From: Tetraselmis striata
Lineage: Eukaryota; Chlorophyta; Chlorodendrophyceae; Chlorodendrales; Chlorodendraceae
Direction of reading: 5' to 3'
Assembly (NCBI GenBank): GCA_006384855.1
Contig: VCJN01000184.1
Location: 124,001 to 188,000 of the forward strand
Length of the DNA: 64,000 nt
The notes under the pieces were generated by a model. It was not told where the DNA came from. It saw only the letters and a list, made by a program, of their open reading frames with translations, and searched no databases. Each line of letters begins with the position of its first letter. Positions within the stretch are counted from its first letter, which is position 1. Made by a program: the position numbers and the translations under genes. Below, piece after piece: positions 17,539-26,884 of the stretch.

Positions 17539-18088
17539 AGCCGACCGGCTCGCCACGGGCGTTGAGCGCCATCGCCTTGACCATATGCGCGTCCGTCTCC
17601 TCGCACATGGAGACGAAGTCGCGGATGGTGCAGAAGTGGATGTTGGGCGTGTCGTACCAGGAATAGGGCAGATAGTCGGTCACCGGCATGCGCCCGAGGA
17701 ACATCAGCTGCAGCCGGTTGCGCCAGACCCCGAAGTTGGGGAAGGACACGATCACATTCGATCCGATGCGCAGCAACTGGTCCAGCACGACGCGCGGTGC
17801 ACGCGTCGCCTGCAGGGTCTGGCTGAGGATGACGAAATCGAAGGCGTCGTCGGGATAATCCGCAAGATCGCTGTCGGCATCGCCCTGGACCACGGACAGC
17901 CCGCGCGCCACGCAGGCGTTGACGCCGGCCTGGGAGATCTCGATGCCGCGCCCGTCGACCTGTTTCTCGCGCACCAGAAGATCGAGCAACTCGCCGTCGC
18001 CGCAACCGATGTCGAGCACGCGGGAGCCCGGTTCCACCAGATCGGCGACCAGCCGGTGATCGCCGCGAACGCTGGTTTTTCCGCTCAT
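17474..18088 (-). CDS. metW: Methionine biosynthesis protein MetW
   Basis: This 204-residue methyltransferase-fold protein works with MetX in homoserine acylation. The SAM-loop sequence [12 protein letters not shown] is near residues 24-35, and the signature stretch [14 protein letters not shown] and [13 protein letters not shown] are present. Its ATG overlaps the metX stop (ATGA), the usual arrangement of the pair, so it is translated after metX. Confidence 0.95.
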   Translation of the reverse strand: MSGKTSVRGDHRLVADLVEPGSRVLDIGCGDGELLDLLVREKQVDGRGIEISQAGVNACVARGLSVVQGDADSDLADYPDDAFDFVILSQTLQATRAPRVVLDQLLRIGSNVIVSFPNFGVWRNRLQLMFLGRMPVTDYLPYSWYDTPNIHFCTIRDFVSMCEETDAHMVKAMALNARGEPVGFTAPWWVWNLIGEQALFLLKR

Positions 18089-19335
18089 GCCGCCCCTCCG
18101 TTCGGGGCCGCGATGCCGCGTGCGTGGGCCGCGCCGGTCAAGAAGCCGACCACGGTGCGGAACATTTCCGGCTCGTCCAGCAGGAAGGCATCATGGCCGC
18201 GGTCGCTCTCCACCTCGACGAAGGAGACATTGGCGGCAGCCGCATTGAGCGCGCGCACGATCGCCTTGCTCTCGGATGTCGGAAACAGCCAGTCGGAGGT
18301 GAAGGACATGACACAGAACCGGGTCGCGGAATGCAGGAAGGCGCGGGCCAGCGTGCCGCCGAAGTCGGCGCCGAGATCGAAATAGTCCATGGCGCGCGTG
18401 AGATAGAGATAGGCGTTCGGGTCGAACCGGTCGACAAAGGTCATCCCCTGGTGGCGCAGATAGCTCTCGATCTGGAAATCCGCGTCGAAGCCGAAGGTGA
18501 CGGCGTCGCGGTCCTGCAGGTTGCGGCCGAACTTGCGGTGCAGCGCCGGATCCGAGAGATAGGTGATATGGGCGGCCATGCGCGCCACGGCGAGCCCCTT
18601 GGACGGACGCACGCCCTTTTCGAAATAGCGCCCGCCGCACCAGTTGGGATCGGCCATCACCGCCTGGCGCCCCACCTCGTGGAAGGCGATGTTCTGCGAG
18701 GAATGGCGCGCGGCGGTGGCGATCGGCAGCGCTGCGAACACGCGCTCGGGATAGCTCGACGCCCATTGCAGCACCTGCATGCCGCCCATGGACCCGCCGA
18801 TGACCGCAAACAGCGTCTCGATCCCCAGATGGTCGAGCAGGATCGCCTGCGCGTGCACCATGTCCTTGATGGTAACGAGTGGCAGGTCGAGACCCCAGCG
18901 CTTGCCCGTGGCGGGATTGGTCGAGGCCGGCCCCGTGGTGCCGAGGCAGCCGCCCAGCACATTGGCGCAGATCACATAATAGAGATTGGTGTCCACCGGT
19001 CGGCCGGGGCCGACGAGCATCGACCACCAGCCGGGCTTGGAGGTGATCGGATTGCTGGAGGCGACATATTGGTCGCCCGTCAGCGCATGGCAGATCAGCA
19101 CCGCATTGCTGCGCTCGGCGTTCAGCGTGCCATAGGTTTCATAGGCAATCTGCCAGGGATCGAGCAGCGCACCGGAATCGAGCCTGAGCGCGGTGTCGCC
19201 GCCAAAGGCGCGAACCTGGCTCGACGGCGCGTCCATCTCGCTCAAGGGGGCCGGCGACGCGCTGGCCTGCGTCCCGCCCGTCTCGCCCTTCGCCGCGCTG
19301 TTCGGCGCCGCCTCCGGTGAAGTCTCCTGCGTCAT
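18085..19335 (-). CDS. metX: Homoserine O-acyltransferase (alpha/beta hydrolase)
   Basis: This 416-residue enzyme activates homoserine with acetyl- or succinyl-CoA for methionine synthesis. The nucleophile serine is in G-G-S-M-G-G-M-Q near residue 181, preceded by [11 protein letters not shown] and [12 protein letters not shown]; the catalytic Asp and His lie in the C-terminal S-D-W-L-F-P and R-G-H-D-A-F segments. The first 30 residues are a low-complexity, Ala/Pro-rich extension. No strong ribosome site is seen. Acyl-donor specificity cannot be set from sequence alone. Confidence 0.94.
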   Translation of the reverse strand: MTQETSPEAAPNSAAKGETGGTQASASPAPLSEMDAPSSQVRAFGGDTALRLDSGALLDPWQIAYETYGTLNAERSNAVLICHALTGDQYVASSNPITSKPGWWSMLVGPGRPVDTNLYYVICANVLGGCLGTTGPASTNPATGKRWGLDLPLVTIKDMVHAQAILLDHLGIETLFAVIGGSMGGMQVLQWASSYPERVFAALPIATAARHSSQNIAFHEVGRQAVMADPNWCGGRYFEKGVRPSKGLAVARMAAHITYLSDPALHRKFGRNLQDRDAVTFGFDADFQIESYLRHQGMTFVDRFDPNAYLYLTRAMDYFDLGADFGGTLARAFLHSATRFCVMSFTSDWLFPTSESKAIVRALNAAAANVSFVEVESDRGHDAFLLDEPEMFRTVVGFLTGAAHARGIAAPNGGAA

Positions 19336-19441
19336 GGCAGACCGACCGTCCTTTTCATCGTCTGTGTGCAGGCATGCCGACCGCGCACCGCGTCGAGAGT
19401 GCCGCCGCGAGAGGCAGTTTCCGCCCCAATTCAGGGCTTCG

Positions 19442-19471
19442 AGACGTAGGAGCGCGCCTGCCCGAGGTCAA
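19442..19471 (-). promoter_or_regulatory. metX: Possible metX promoter
   Basis: On the minus strand a TTGACC and a TACGTC are about 17-18 bases apart, some 107 bases before the metX ATG. The -10 element is weak. I found no SAM-II riboswitch signature in the leader. Confidence 0.3.
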
Positions 19472-19594
19472 TGATTTCTTTTGCCATCCCAAGGCACTCT
19501 GCCTATGACTATGCGCGCAAACGCGCCTTGTCGTCACCGTCGCGCCGTCCGTGCGCGCAGGATCCGACGGATGTGAGGCCGCAATATACACTTA

Positions 19595-20719
19595 ATGCGT
19601 GAATCGGCGAAAAAAATGCAACCAGTCATCTCGCACCCGCAGCCCCGTCCCGGCATTCTGGACATTGCGCCCTATGTTCCCGGCCGCACGAAGTCGACCG
19701 GCGGCAGCAAGCTGCACAAGCTTTCGTCCAACGAGACGCCGCTTGGCGCCAGCCCCGAGGCCATCGAGGCCTTCAAGGCCCAGGCCGCGCATCTGGAGCT
19801 TTATCCCGACGGCGGCTCTTCGGCGCTGCGCGACGCGATCGCGGAGGTCTACGGGCTGAACGCCCAGCGCATCATCTGCGGCAACGGCTCCGACGAGATC
19901 CTGGAACTGGTCGCGCGCGCCTACATCGGGCCGGGCGACGAGGGCATTTTCACCGAGCATGGCTTCCTAGTCTACAAGATCGCCATTCTCGCCGCCGGCG
20001 GAACGCCGGTCATCGCGCCGGAAAAGGATCTCGCGACCGATGTGGACGCGATCCTGGCGCGCGTCACCGACCGCACCAAGGTGGTCTTCCTCGCCAATCC
20101 GAACAATCCGACCGGCACCTATATTCCCTTCGAGGAGATCCGGCGCCTGCATGCCGGTCTGCCGCCGCATGTGCTTCTGGTGCTCGATGCCGCCTATGCG
20201 GAATATGTGCGCCGCAACGACTACGAGGCCGGCATGGAGCTGGCCGCAACGGCCGAGAACGTGCTGATGACCCGCACCTTCTCCAAGATCTACGGCCTTG
20301 CCGCCCTGCGGCTCGGCTGGGCCTACGGCCCGGCGCATCTGATCGACGTGCTGAACCGCATCCGCGGTCCCTTCAACGTCTCCGCCGCCGCCCAGGCCGC
20401 CGGCATCGCCTCGGTGCGCGACCGCGCCTTCGTCGAGACGGCGGTTGCCCACAACGAGACCTGGCTTCCCTGGGTGACCTCGGAGCTGGAAGCGCTCGGC
20501 CTGACGGTGACACCCAGCGTCGGCAATTTCGTGCTGATCCACTTCCCCGACACGCCGGGCAAGACGGCGGCGGAGGCCGACGCCTATCTCAGCGACCGGG
20601 GATGCGTTCTCCGGTCAGTCGCAGCCTACGGCCTTCCCGATGCGCTGCGCATGTCGATTGGCACGGAAGAGGCGAACCGCGCGGTCATCGCGGAGCTCAA
20701 GGCCTTCCTCGCCGCCTGA
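19595..20719 (+). CDS. hisC: Histidinol-phosphate aminotransferase
   Basis: This 374-residue PLP enzyme of fold type I makes histidinol phosphate and, in many alphaproteobacteria, also serves aromatic amino acid transamination. Visible features are Y-P-D-G-G near residue 72, N-P-N-N-P-T-G near 168, the Tyr/Asp pair in L-D-A-A-Y-A-E-Y, and the PLP lysine in T-F-S-K-I-Y-G-L-A near residue 231. The start could also be the ATG at 19616, since neither has a clear ribosome site. tyrC follows 52 bases later, pointing to a joint role in tyrosine or phenylalanine synthesis. Confidence 0.93.
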   Translation: MRESAKKMQPVISHPQPRPGILDIAPYVPGRTKSTGGSKLHKLSSNETPLGASPEAIEAFKAQAAHLELYPDGGSSALRDAIAEVYGLNAQRIICGNGSDEILELVARAYIGPGDEGIFTEHGFLVYKIAILAAGGTPVIAPEKDLATDVDAILARVTDRTKVVFLANPNNPTGTYIPFEEIRRLHAGLPPHVLLVLDAAYAEYVRRNDYEAGMELAATAENVLMTRTFSKIYGLAALRLGWAYGPAHLIDVLNRIRGPFNVSAAAQAAGIASVRDRAFVETAVAHNETWLPWVTSELEALGLTVTPSVGNFVLIHFPDTPGKTAAEADAYLSDRGCVLRSVAAYGLPDALRMSIGTEEANRAVIAELKAFLAA

Positions 20720-20728
20720 TCACGGCAC

Positions 20729-20752
20729 GGGCGCCGCCGAGACGCGGCGCCC
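20729..20752 (+). terminator. Hairpin between hisC and tyrC
   Basis: A 9-bp stem (GGGCGCCGC with GCGGCGCCC, 6-base loop) without a T tract lies in the short gap between the two co-oriented genes. It may adjust the ratio of the two products. Confidence 0.3.
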
Positions 20753-20771
20753 CCAAACCACAAGCAGTCTC

Positions 20772-21714
20772 ATGTCCTTCACGCCCTTTTCCCGCGTCGC
20801 CCTGATCGGCATCGGCCTGATCGGGTCCTCGCTCGCCCACGTCATCCGGCGCAACGGCCTTGCCTCGGAAATCGTCGTTTCCACCCGCTCGGAGCATACG
20901 CTTCGCCGCGCGGAGGAACTGGGCCTTGGCGACCGATATTGCCTCGACGCGGGCGAGGCGGTGACGGATGCGGATCTGGTGATCCTCTGCGTGCCCGTCG
21001 GCGCGAAGCGAGGCTGTGGCAAAATGGATCGCGCCCGCGCTTGCGCCGGGCGCCATCGTCACCGACGTGGGATCGACCAAGGCGTCGGTTATCCGCCAGA
21101 TGGCACCGCATCTGCCCGGGACCGTGCATTTCATTCCCGGCCATCCGATCGCGGGAACCGAGGAATCCGGCCCGGATGCGGGGTTTGCGGAGCTCTTCCG
21201 CGACCGCTGGTGCATCCTGACGCCCCCGGACGACGCCGATGCGGATGCCGTCGCCCGGCTGACGGCCTTCTGGGAGGCCTGCGGCTCGACCGTCGAGACC
21301 ATGGATGCCGACCACCACGACCTGGTGCTGGCCATCGTCTCGCATCTGCCGCATATCATCGCCTATAACATCGTCGGCACGGCGGACGATCTGGAAGCCG
21401 TGACAAAGTCGGAAGTGATCAAATACTCCGCCTCGGGCTTTCGCGACTTCACCCGGCTGGCGGCCTCCGATCCGACCATGTGGCGCGACGTGTGCCTGCA
21501 CAACAAGGACGCGATCCTGGAGATGCTGGCGCGGTTTTCGGAGGATCTCGCGGCCCTGCAGCGCGCGGTGCGCTGGGGCGACGGCGATGCGCTGTTCGAC
21601 CTCTTCACCCGCACGCGCAGCATCCGCCGCTCCATCGTCGAAGCGGGTCAGGACACCGACATTCCGAACTTCGGCCGCGATGCCGTGACCAAGAGCGCGC
21701 CCGGAAACGACTGA
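20772..21714 (+). CDS. tyrC: Prephenate/arogenate (cyclohexadienyl) dehydrogenase, one frameshift
   Basis: The enzyme oxidatively decarboxylates prephenate or arogenate in tyrosine synthesis. The Rossmann motif G-I-G-L-I-G-S-S-L-A is at about residues 13-22, and after the shift the family markers T-D-V-G-S-T-K, P-G-H-P-I-A-G-T-E-E-S-G and the helix S-H-L-P-H-I-I-A-Y follow. An extra base near 21005 breaks the frame between residue 78 and the rest; restored length is about 313 residues. Directly downstream of hisC, as is common in this group. Confidence 0.9.
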
Positions 21715-21735
21715 CCGCCGGCCGGGCGCGCCGCC

Positions 21736-22249
21736 TCAGGCGTCGTCGAGCCGGCGGATCTCGTCCTGTCCCGGACAACTCGCAAGCGCTTCAGCGGCGG
21801 TGCGGCCGTCGCCAATCGGCGCGTCGGGCCAGATCTCGGCCAGCGGCACCAGCACGAAGGCGCGTTCCCCCATGCGCGGATGCGGGATCGACAGCCCGTC
21901 TTCCTCGACCTTTTCCGCGCCGTAGACGAGCACGTCGATATCGATCAGCCGGGGTCCCCAGCGCACGTCGCGCACGCGCCCCAGCGCCCGCTCCACAGAC
22001 AGGCAGAGGTCGAGCAGCGCCCGCGGAGACAGCGTCGTTTCCACCAGCGCGCAGGCATTGCGATAATCGTCCTGTGGCACCGGCCCCCAGGGGGGCGTGC
22101 GATAGTCGCTGGACCGCGCGACGACCCGCACCCGGCCGCTGTCGCTCAAGCCGGCGAGCGCCGCATCGAGATTGGCGCGCGTATTGCCCGATGTTGGAGC
22201 CGAGCCCCAGCGCGGCACGCACCGGCTTCGACGTGGATGCGTCGCTCAC
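21736..22249 (-). CDS. folK: 2-amino-4-hydroxy-6-hydroxymethyldihydropteridine pyrophosphokinase, one frameshift
   Basis: This folate enzyme transfers pyrophosphate from ATP to the pterin. The N-terminus A-L-G-L-G-S-N-I-G and the later W-G-P-R-L-I-D-I-D-V-L and I-P-H-P-R-M-G-E-R-A-F-V-L-V-P-L motifs are in adjacent frames, joined near 22190 where one extra G seems inserted. Restored length is about 170 residues. The GTG start overlaps the folP stop (GTGA). Since HPPK is normally essential, the shift is probably a sequence error. Confidence 0.9.
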
Positions 22250-23085
22250 GCCACGCCCTCTGCTGCAATTGCCCTGACGATGCGCGCGGCATCCGCATGG
22301 GGCTGGACATTGTGCACGCGGATCATGGCCGCTCCCTTCATCATGGCGACGGTGTGAATGGCCAGCGAGCCATAGAGCCGGTCATCGGTATCGACGCTGA
22401 GCACCGCACCGATCAGGCGCTTGCGCGACGCGCCGACCATCAGCGGCCGACCGTGTTTGGCGAGCGTCTCGAGCCGGTTGAGGACGAGGTAATTCTGGTC
22501 AAGCGTCTTGCCGAAGCCGATGCCCGGATCGAGCATCTGCTTTTCCGGCGCGATCCCGGCCCGTTCGGCGATGTCCAGCGAGCGTTCGAAGAAACGGTCG
22601 ATATCGTCGAGAATGTCGATCTCGGCATCGGCGGCGGCGCGGTTGTGCATCATGATCACCGCGGCGCCGGCCTCGGCGACGACATCGGCCATGCCGGGGT
22701 CCTTCTGCAGGCCCCACACGTCGTTGACGATCACGGCTCCGGCGCGGCAGGCATCGCGCGCGATCGGCGCCTTGTAGGTGTCGATGGAGACAGGCGTGCC
22801 CATTGCCACGACCTCGGAAAGGACAGGTTCCAGCCGCCGCCATTCCTCTTCCGGCGGCACCGGCACGGCGCCGGGGCGGGTGCTCTCCGCGCCGATGTCG
22901 ATCACGTCGGCGCCGTGGGCGATCATCTTGCGGGCGTTGGCAAGCGCGTCCTCGCGCGCCAGAAAGCGCCCGCCGTCGGAAAAGGAATCCGGCGTGACGT
23001 TGAGAATGCCCATCACCCGGGGCCGGTCGAGGGCAAGCCCGCCGCCGGGAAAGGCGAGATGCGCCGGATCTTTCAGGGGTGTCAT
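22246..23085 (-). CDS. folP: Dihydropteroate synthase
   Basis: This 279-residue TIM-barrel enzyme joins the pterin to p-aminobenzoate and is the sulfonamide target. The signature N-V-T-P-D-S-F-S-D-G-G is near residue 29, D-I-G-A-E-S-T-R-P-G near 62, the N-D-V-W-G and D-P-G-I-G-F-G-K motifs follow, and G-A-S-R-K-R-L closes the site. The frame is open upstream, but the start at 23085 gives the usual N-terminus. folK follows with a 4-base overlap. Confidence 0.95.
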   Translation of the reverse strand: MTPLKDPAHLAFPGGGLALDRPRVMGILNVTPDSFSDGGRFLAREDALANARKMIAHGADVIDIGAESTRPGAVPVPPEEEWRRLEPVLSEVVAMGTPVSIDTYKAPIARDACRAGAVIVNDVWGLQKDPGMADVVAEAGAAVIMMHNRAAADAEIDILDDIDRFFERSLDIAERAGIAPEKQMLDPGIGFGKTLDQNYLVLNRLETLAKHGRPLMVGASRKRLIGAVLSVDTDDRLYGSLAIHTVAMMKGAAMIRVHNVQPHADAARIVRAIAAEGVA

Positions 23086-23373
23086 TTCTCGTCTTCCGCT
23101 CTCGGCATCCTCGTCGACACGATGGCGGCGCCGCCTCCACGCGCCGGACCGTTTTTCATACCGCGACTGTGGGTCTTGCGCCGTGCGGGCTTGCGCGTCA
23201 AGGCTGCTTTGCGGAGCAACCGTCACCAAATCTTCGGCAGTTTGTCACACCGGTGAAAACCGGCTGTCAAAAATCCCTGCCACCGTTCCGCCGGTCTCAC
23301 GGACCGCGCGATCGCACGCGCTCTCCTTTGTCTTCGGGGCCACTCGACATTGCCCCCACCGGAGTTCTCGCAA

Positions 23374-24953
23374 ATGACATCCGCTCTGACACGCCGCCGT
23401 TTTCTCGTTTCCACCGCCGCAAGCGGCGTCGCCGCCACCGCGGCCCTGGCGCTTCCCGCCTATTCGCGCGCCGCTGCCCGGCCGATCATCACCCACGGCC
23501 TGCAATCGGGCGATGTCGACACGCAGTCCGCGATGATCTGGGCCCGCGCCGACCGGCCGTCGCGGATGCTGGTGGAGGTCGACACGACCGACAGCTTCGC
23601 CAATCCGCGCCGCCTGGCCGCCATCGACGCCCTTCCCGAAAGCGATTTCGCCGTCAAGCGGCTGCTCGAGAGCCTGCCGTCGGATCAGGAGATCTTCTAC
23701 CGCGTCGCCTTCCAGGACCTCAATGACGTGAAGGCCGTGTCCGAACCCATGGTCGGACGCCTGCGCACGGCACCGGCCTCGCGCCGCGACATCCGCTTCG
23801 CCTGGTCGGGCGACACCGCCGGACAGGGCTGGGGCATCGACGAGGCCCGTGGCGGCATGAAGATCTATGCGACCATGCTGAAGCACCGGCCCGACTTCTT
23901 CCTGCATTCCGGCGACACGGTCTATTCCGACGGCCGCTGAAGGAGAGCGTGGAACTGGCCGACGGCACGACGTGGAAGAACATCGTCACGCCGGAAAAAT
24001 CCAAGGTCGCCGAGACGCTTAACGAATACCGCGGCCAGTGGAAGTACAACCTGCTCGACGCCAACCTGCGCGCCATGAACGCGGAAGTCCCAACCTTCTT
24101 CCAGTGGGACGACCACGAAGTCGTCAACAACTGGTCGGCGTTCGAAGGACCTCACTGCCGACGACCCGCTACACCGAGAAGAACGTCGCGCTGCTTGCCG
24201 CCGCGCGCGGGACGTGCCTTCCACGAAATGACGCCGATCCGCTACCAGCCGGCGGAACCCGGCCGCGTCTATCGCAAGATCGCCTATGGCCCGCTGCTCG
24301 ACGTCTTCTTCCTCGACCTGCGCAGCTACCGCGCGGACCGAATGGTGCGTCCATGGAAACCGAAATGAGCGATGCCTCGCGCGTTCTCGGCGCGGAGCAG
24401 CTCGCCTGGCTGAAGCGCGAACTTGCCGCCTCGCGCGCGACCTGGAAGGTGATTGCCTGCGACATGCCGATCGGCGTGATCGTCTGGGACGACTGGAAGG
24501 CGCAGGCTGGCGCGGAAGCGGTCGCGAACGGCGACGACGGCGCGCCGAAGGGCCGCGAGCTCGAATTCGCCGACCTTCTGCGGTTCATCCGCGCCGCCGA
24601 CATCGACAACATCGTCCTGGCTGACGGCGGACGTGCATTACACCGCCGCCCATCACTACAGCCCCGACCGGGCGCAGATCCAGGACTTCAAGCCGTTCTG
24701 GGAGTTCGTCTCCGGTCCGCTGCATGCCGGCACCTTCGGCCCGAACGCGCTCGACAAGACCTTCGGACCGGAAGTGAAATACGTGAAGGCCCCGGACGAA
24801 AGCCAGGGCGCGAACCTGCCGCCCTCCATGGGGCTTCAGTTCTTCGGTCTCGTCGACATTGACGGCGCCAGCGAACAGATGACCGTCCGCCTGATGGACG
24901 TTGCCGACCAGGAGCTCTATTCGGTGACGCTCGATCCCGTGCGCAAGGGATAA
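23374..24953 (+). pseudogene. phoD: Alkaline phosphatase D (PhoD) with several frameshifts
   Basis: The pieces read in order as a full PhoD: a twin-arginine signal (T-R-R-R-F-L-V-S-T-A) at residues 6-15 with a hydrophobic core ending near A-A-A, an N-terminal fibronectin-like domain (G-L-Q-S-G-D-V), and the metallophosphatase core (W-S-G-D-T-A-G, H-S-G-D-T-V-Y, Q-W-D-D-H-E-V-V-N-N, then a T-A-D-V-H-Y metal site). About six one-base shifts between 23935 and 24630 scatter it over frames. PhoD is a Tat-exported phosphodiesterase/phosphatase of phosphate starvation. Total span fits the normal 520-odd residues, so this may be poor sequence rather than decay. Confidence 0.75.
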
Positions 24954-24970
24954 CCAACCCCGCCGGCCAA

Positions 24971-25000
24971 AGGCTCTCGCGCGACGTCGCGCGGGAGCCT
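24971..25000. terminator. Perfect 30-bp palindrome between phoD and the Bcr/CflA gene
   Basis: Two 15-base arms centred on GACGTC (one G-T pair) form a strong hairpin between two convergent genes, touching the stop codon of the pump gene. There is no T tract; a bidirectional terminator is likely. Confidence 0.5.
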
Positions 25001-26259
25001 ATCCGGCGACCGCCCGCCGGCGGCGATTGTAGCGGCCAAGCCCGACGTAGGAGCCGACCGCAAGAAACAGCATCGTCGGCGGCACCACGGTCAGGCCGAC
25101 AAGCGGATCGCCGAGACCGGCCGCGACCAGGCTGCCCGCAAGGCCTGCGCCGAACTGCATGAACCCCATCATGGACGAGGCCGATCCCGCAAGCCGCGGG
25201 AAGCCCTGCAGCGCGGCGGTGGAGGCGGGACGGCAGCGACATCGCCAGACTGAAAGCGAAGGCGCCAACCGGCAGCATCACCGTCAGGAACCGCGGCTCG
25301 GCAAGCGAAAGCAGCAGGATCATCGCGAGACCGGACAACACCATGCAGCTCAGGCTGAAGGGCAACAACGCCTCCGCATCCATCCGCTTCAGCAGCCGCG
25401 ATGTGACGATGGCGCCTGTGATGAAAGAGCCGGACTGGATCATCATGCCGAAGCCGAATTGCGTCGGCGTCAGCCCGACCTGTTCGATCAGCACGAAGGG
25501 AAGGATGGTCGCAAGCGTGTAGATCGTGCCGATTCCGAGGCCGACGAGAAGGCTCGGCTGCAGGAACCGCGGGTCGATCAGAAGCATCAGATAGTTGCGC
25601 AGGAGCACGCCGGGCTTGAGGTTCGACGGATCGATATAGGCGTTGGTCTCGCGCAGGAAGACCAGGATGCCGAACACCAGCACCACGCCATAGACCAGCA
25701 TCGCCCAGAAGATCTCGCGCCATCCGAACAGTTCGAGCGTGACGCCGCCGATGGAAGGGGCAAGCGCCGGGCCGATGGCGAGCATCATCGCAATGGCGTT
25801 CATGATGCGGGCCGAGGTCTGTCCGGTGAACTGGTCGCGCACGATCGCCCGCGACACCGCCACGCCGACCGAGGCGCCAATGCCCTGCATGGTACGCGCC
25901 ACCAGCATCCACTCGATTGTCGGGGCGAAGGCCGCCATCACCGTCGAGGCGAGATAGAGCATCAGGAAGACAAGCGTCACGGACTTGCGGCCGAAGGCGT
26001 CCGTCAGCGGGCCGCAGACAAGCTGCGTCAGCGCGAAGCCGGTGAAATAGGCCGTGAGCGTCAGCTTCACCATTGACGAGGATGTGGAAAACACCTCGGC
26101 AAGCACCGGCATCGCCGGCGTGTAGAGCGCCATGGTGATGGGGCCGATGGCGACAAGTGCCGCGCCCAGGATGGCGGTGCGTCGCTCGCTCATTGGCGGA
26201 AGCGGCGTCTGCGTGGCGTGGTGGTCCGGCTTCAGGGTGCCGGCATCTGTCGTTGTCAT
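24999..26259 (-). CDS. Bcr/CflA-family multidrug MFS exporter, one frameshift
   Basis: This proton-driven inner-membrane exporter has twelve predicted helices. The N-terminal half has the MFS motif G-P-L-T-D-A-F-G-R-K (about residues 84-93) and the Bcr-type helix 5 segment A-V-S-R-A-I-V-R-D with the nearby A-P-S-I-G-G. Near 25230 one extra base shifts the frame, and the last 80 residues (G-S-A-S-S-M-M-G-F-M-Q-F-G) continue in another frame. Restored length is about 419. Its ATG overlaps the marR stop, so it is probably under MarR control. Substrates are unknown. Confidence 0.88.
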
Positions 26260-26714
26260 GACGTCTCCGGGGGGCCGCAGTCGGCCAGATTTTCATGCAT
26301 GCGTTCCAGCAGGTCGTAGACGGCATCGACATCGGCGGGCGCAAACCCCTCCACCGCCTCCATCCGCAGCCGGATCGCGACATCGTGGATGCGCTCAAGC
26401 ACCGGCGTTGCGTTCGGATCGACTTCGATCAGCTTGGCACGACGGTCCTGGGGATCCGGCAAGCGCCGCAAGAGGCCGGCGGCCTCCAGCCGGTCGAGAA
26501 GCGCGCTGAGCGTCATCGGCTCGACACCCAGGCGCTCGGCAAGCGCCGCCTGCCGCTGACCCGGATAGTGCTCGACATAGGCCAGCACCCGGGCCTCGGC
26601 CGCGGTGACGCCGGTATCGGCGGCGGCGAGCGCGCGCACGAAGCGCCGGCGCATCAGCCGCGCGATATCGGCGACCAGATAGCCGATCGGGCGAGGTGGG
26701 ACGACCGAAGTCAT
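26256..26714 (-). CDS. MarR-family transcriptional regulator of the adjacent pump
   Basis: The 152-residue product has the MarR winged helix (R-Q-A-A-L-A-E-R-L-G-V-E-P-M-T-L-S-A-L-L-D then wing D-P-Q-D-R-R-A-K). The start at 26714 is set by a GGAG five bases upstream; a GTG two codons earlier is less likely. The gene overlaps the Bcr/CflA pump by four bases. A TAAGCA-N12-TGCTTA inverted repeat covers its own ribosome site, which suggests autorepression released by a pump substrate. Confidence 0.9.
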   Translation of the reverse strand: MTSVVPPRPIGYLVADIARLMRRRFVRALAAADTGVTAAEARVLAYVEHYPGQRQAALAERLGVEPMTLSALLDRLEAAGLLRRLPDPQDRRAKLIEVDPNATPVLERIHDVAIRLRMEAVEGFAPADVDAVYDLLERMHENLADCGPPETS

Positions 26715-26737
26715 AAGCACTCCATATTATATGCTTA
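26714..26737. promoter_or_regulatory. Candidate MarR operator
   Basis: A 24-bp inverted repeat TAAGCA-N12-TGCTTA begins at the first base of the marR start codon and includes the ribosome site and an AT-rich centre (TATTATAT) that could be a -10 box. Confidence 0.5.
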
Positions 26738-26836
26738 CCTTAGTAATTGGTCCGCTCCGAAGAAACTGTCAAGGCGACGTTGCGGTTTGCTGCATTGCAA
26801 GAAACCGCCCCCCGGTTTATAGAGGGGCGCGAAAAT

Positions 26837-26869
26837 CCGCGGGTCCGAGGGGCCCGCGGTATCTTTTTT
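26837..26869 (+). promoter_or_regulatory. typA: Terminator-like hairpin in the typA leader (possible attenuator)
   Basis: A 10-bp stem (CCGCGGGTCC with GGGCCCGCGG, loop GAG) is followed by TATCTTTTTT and then by GGAG. It lies 15 bases before the typA ATG. The upstream gene is divergent, so this structure can only act on typA's own message. Confidence 0.6.
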
Positions 26870-26884
26870 GGAGCACGACACCAC

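Noticed and set aside
19336-19594. SAM-II or other SAM riboswitch upstream of metX
   Set aside because: The conserved SAM-II elements could not be found in the minus-strand leader.
20650-20670. A second sigma-54-like TGGCAC...GC match
   Set aside because: It lies inside hisC coding sequence, lacks the TTGC element and is probably chance.
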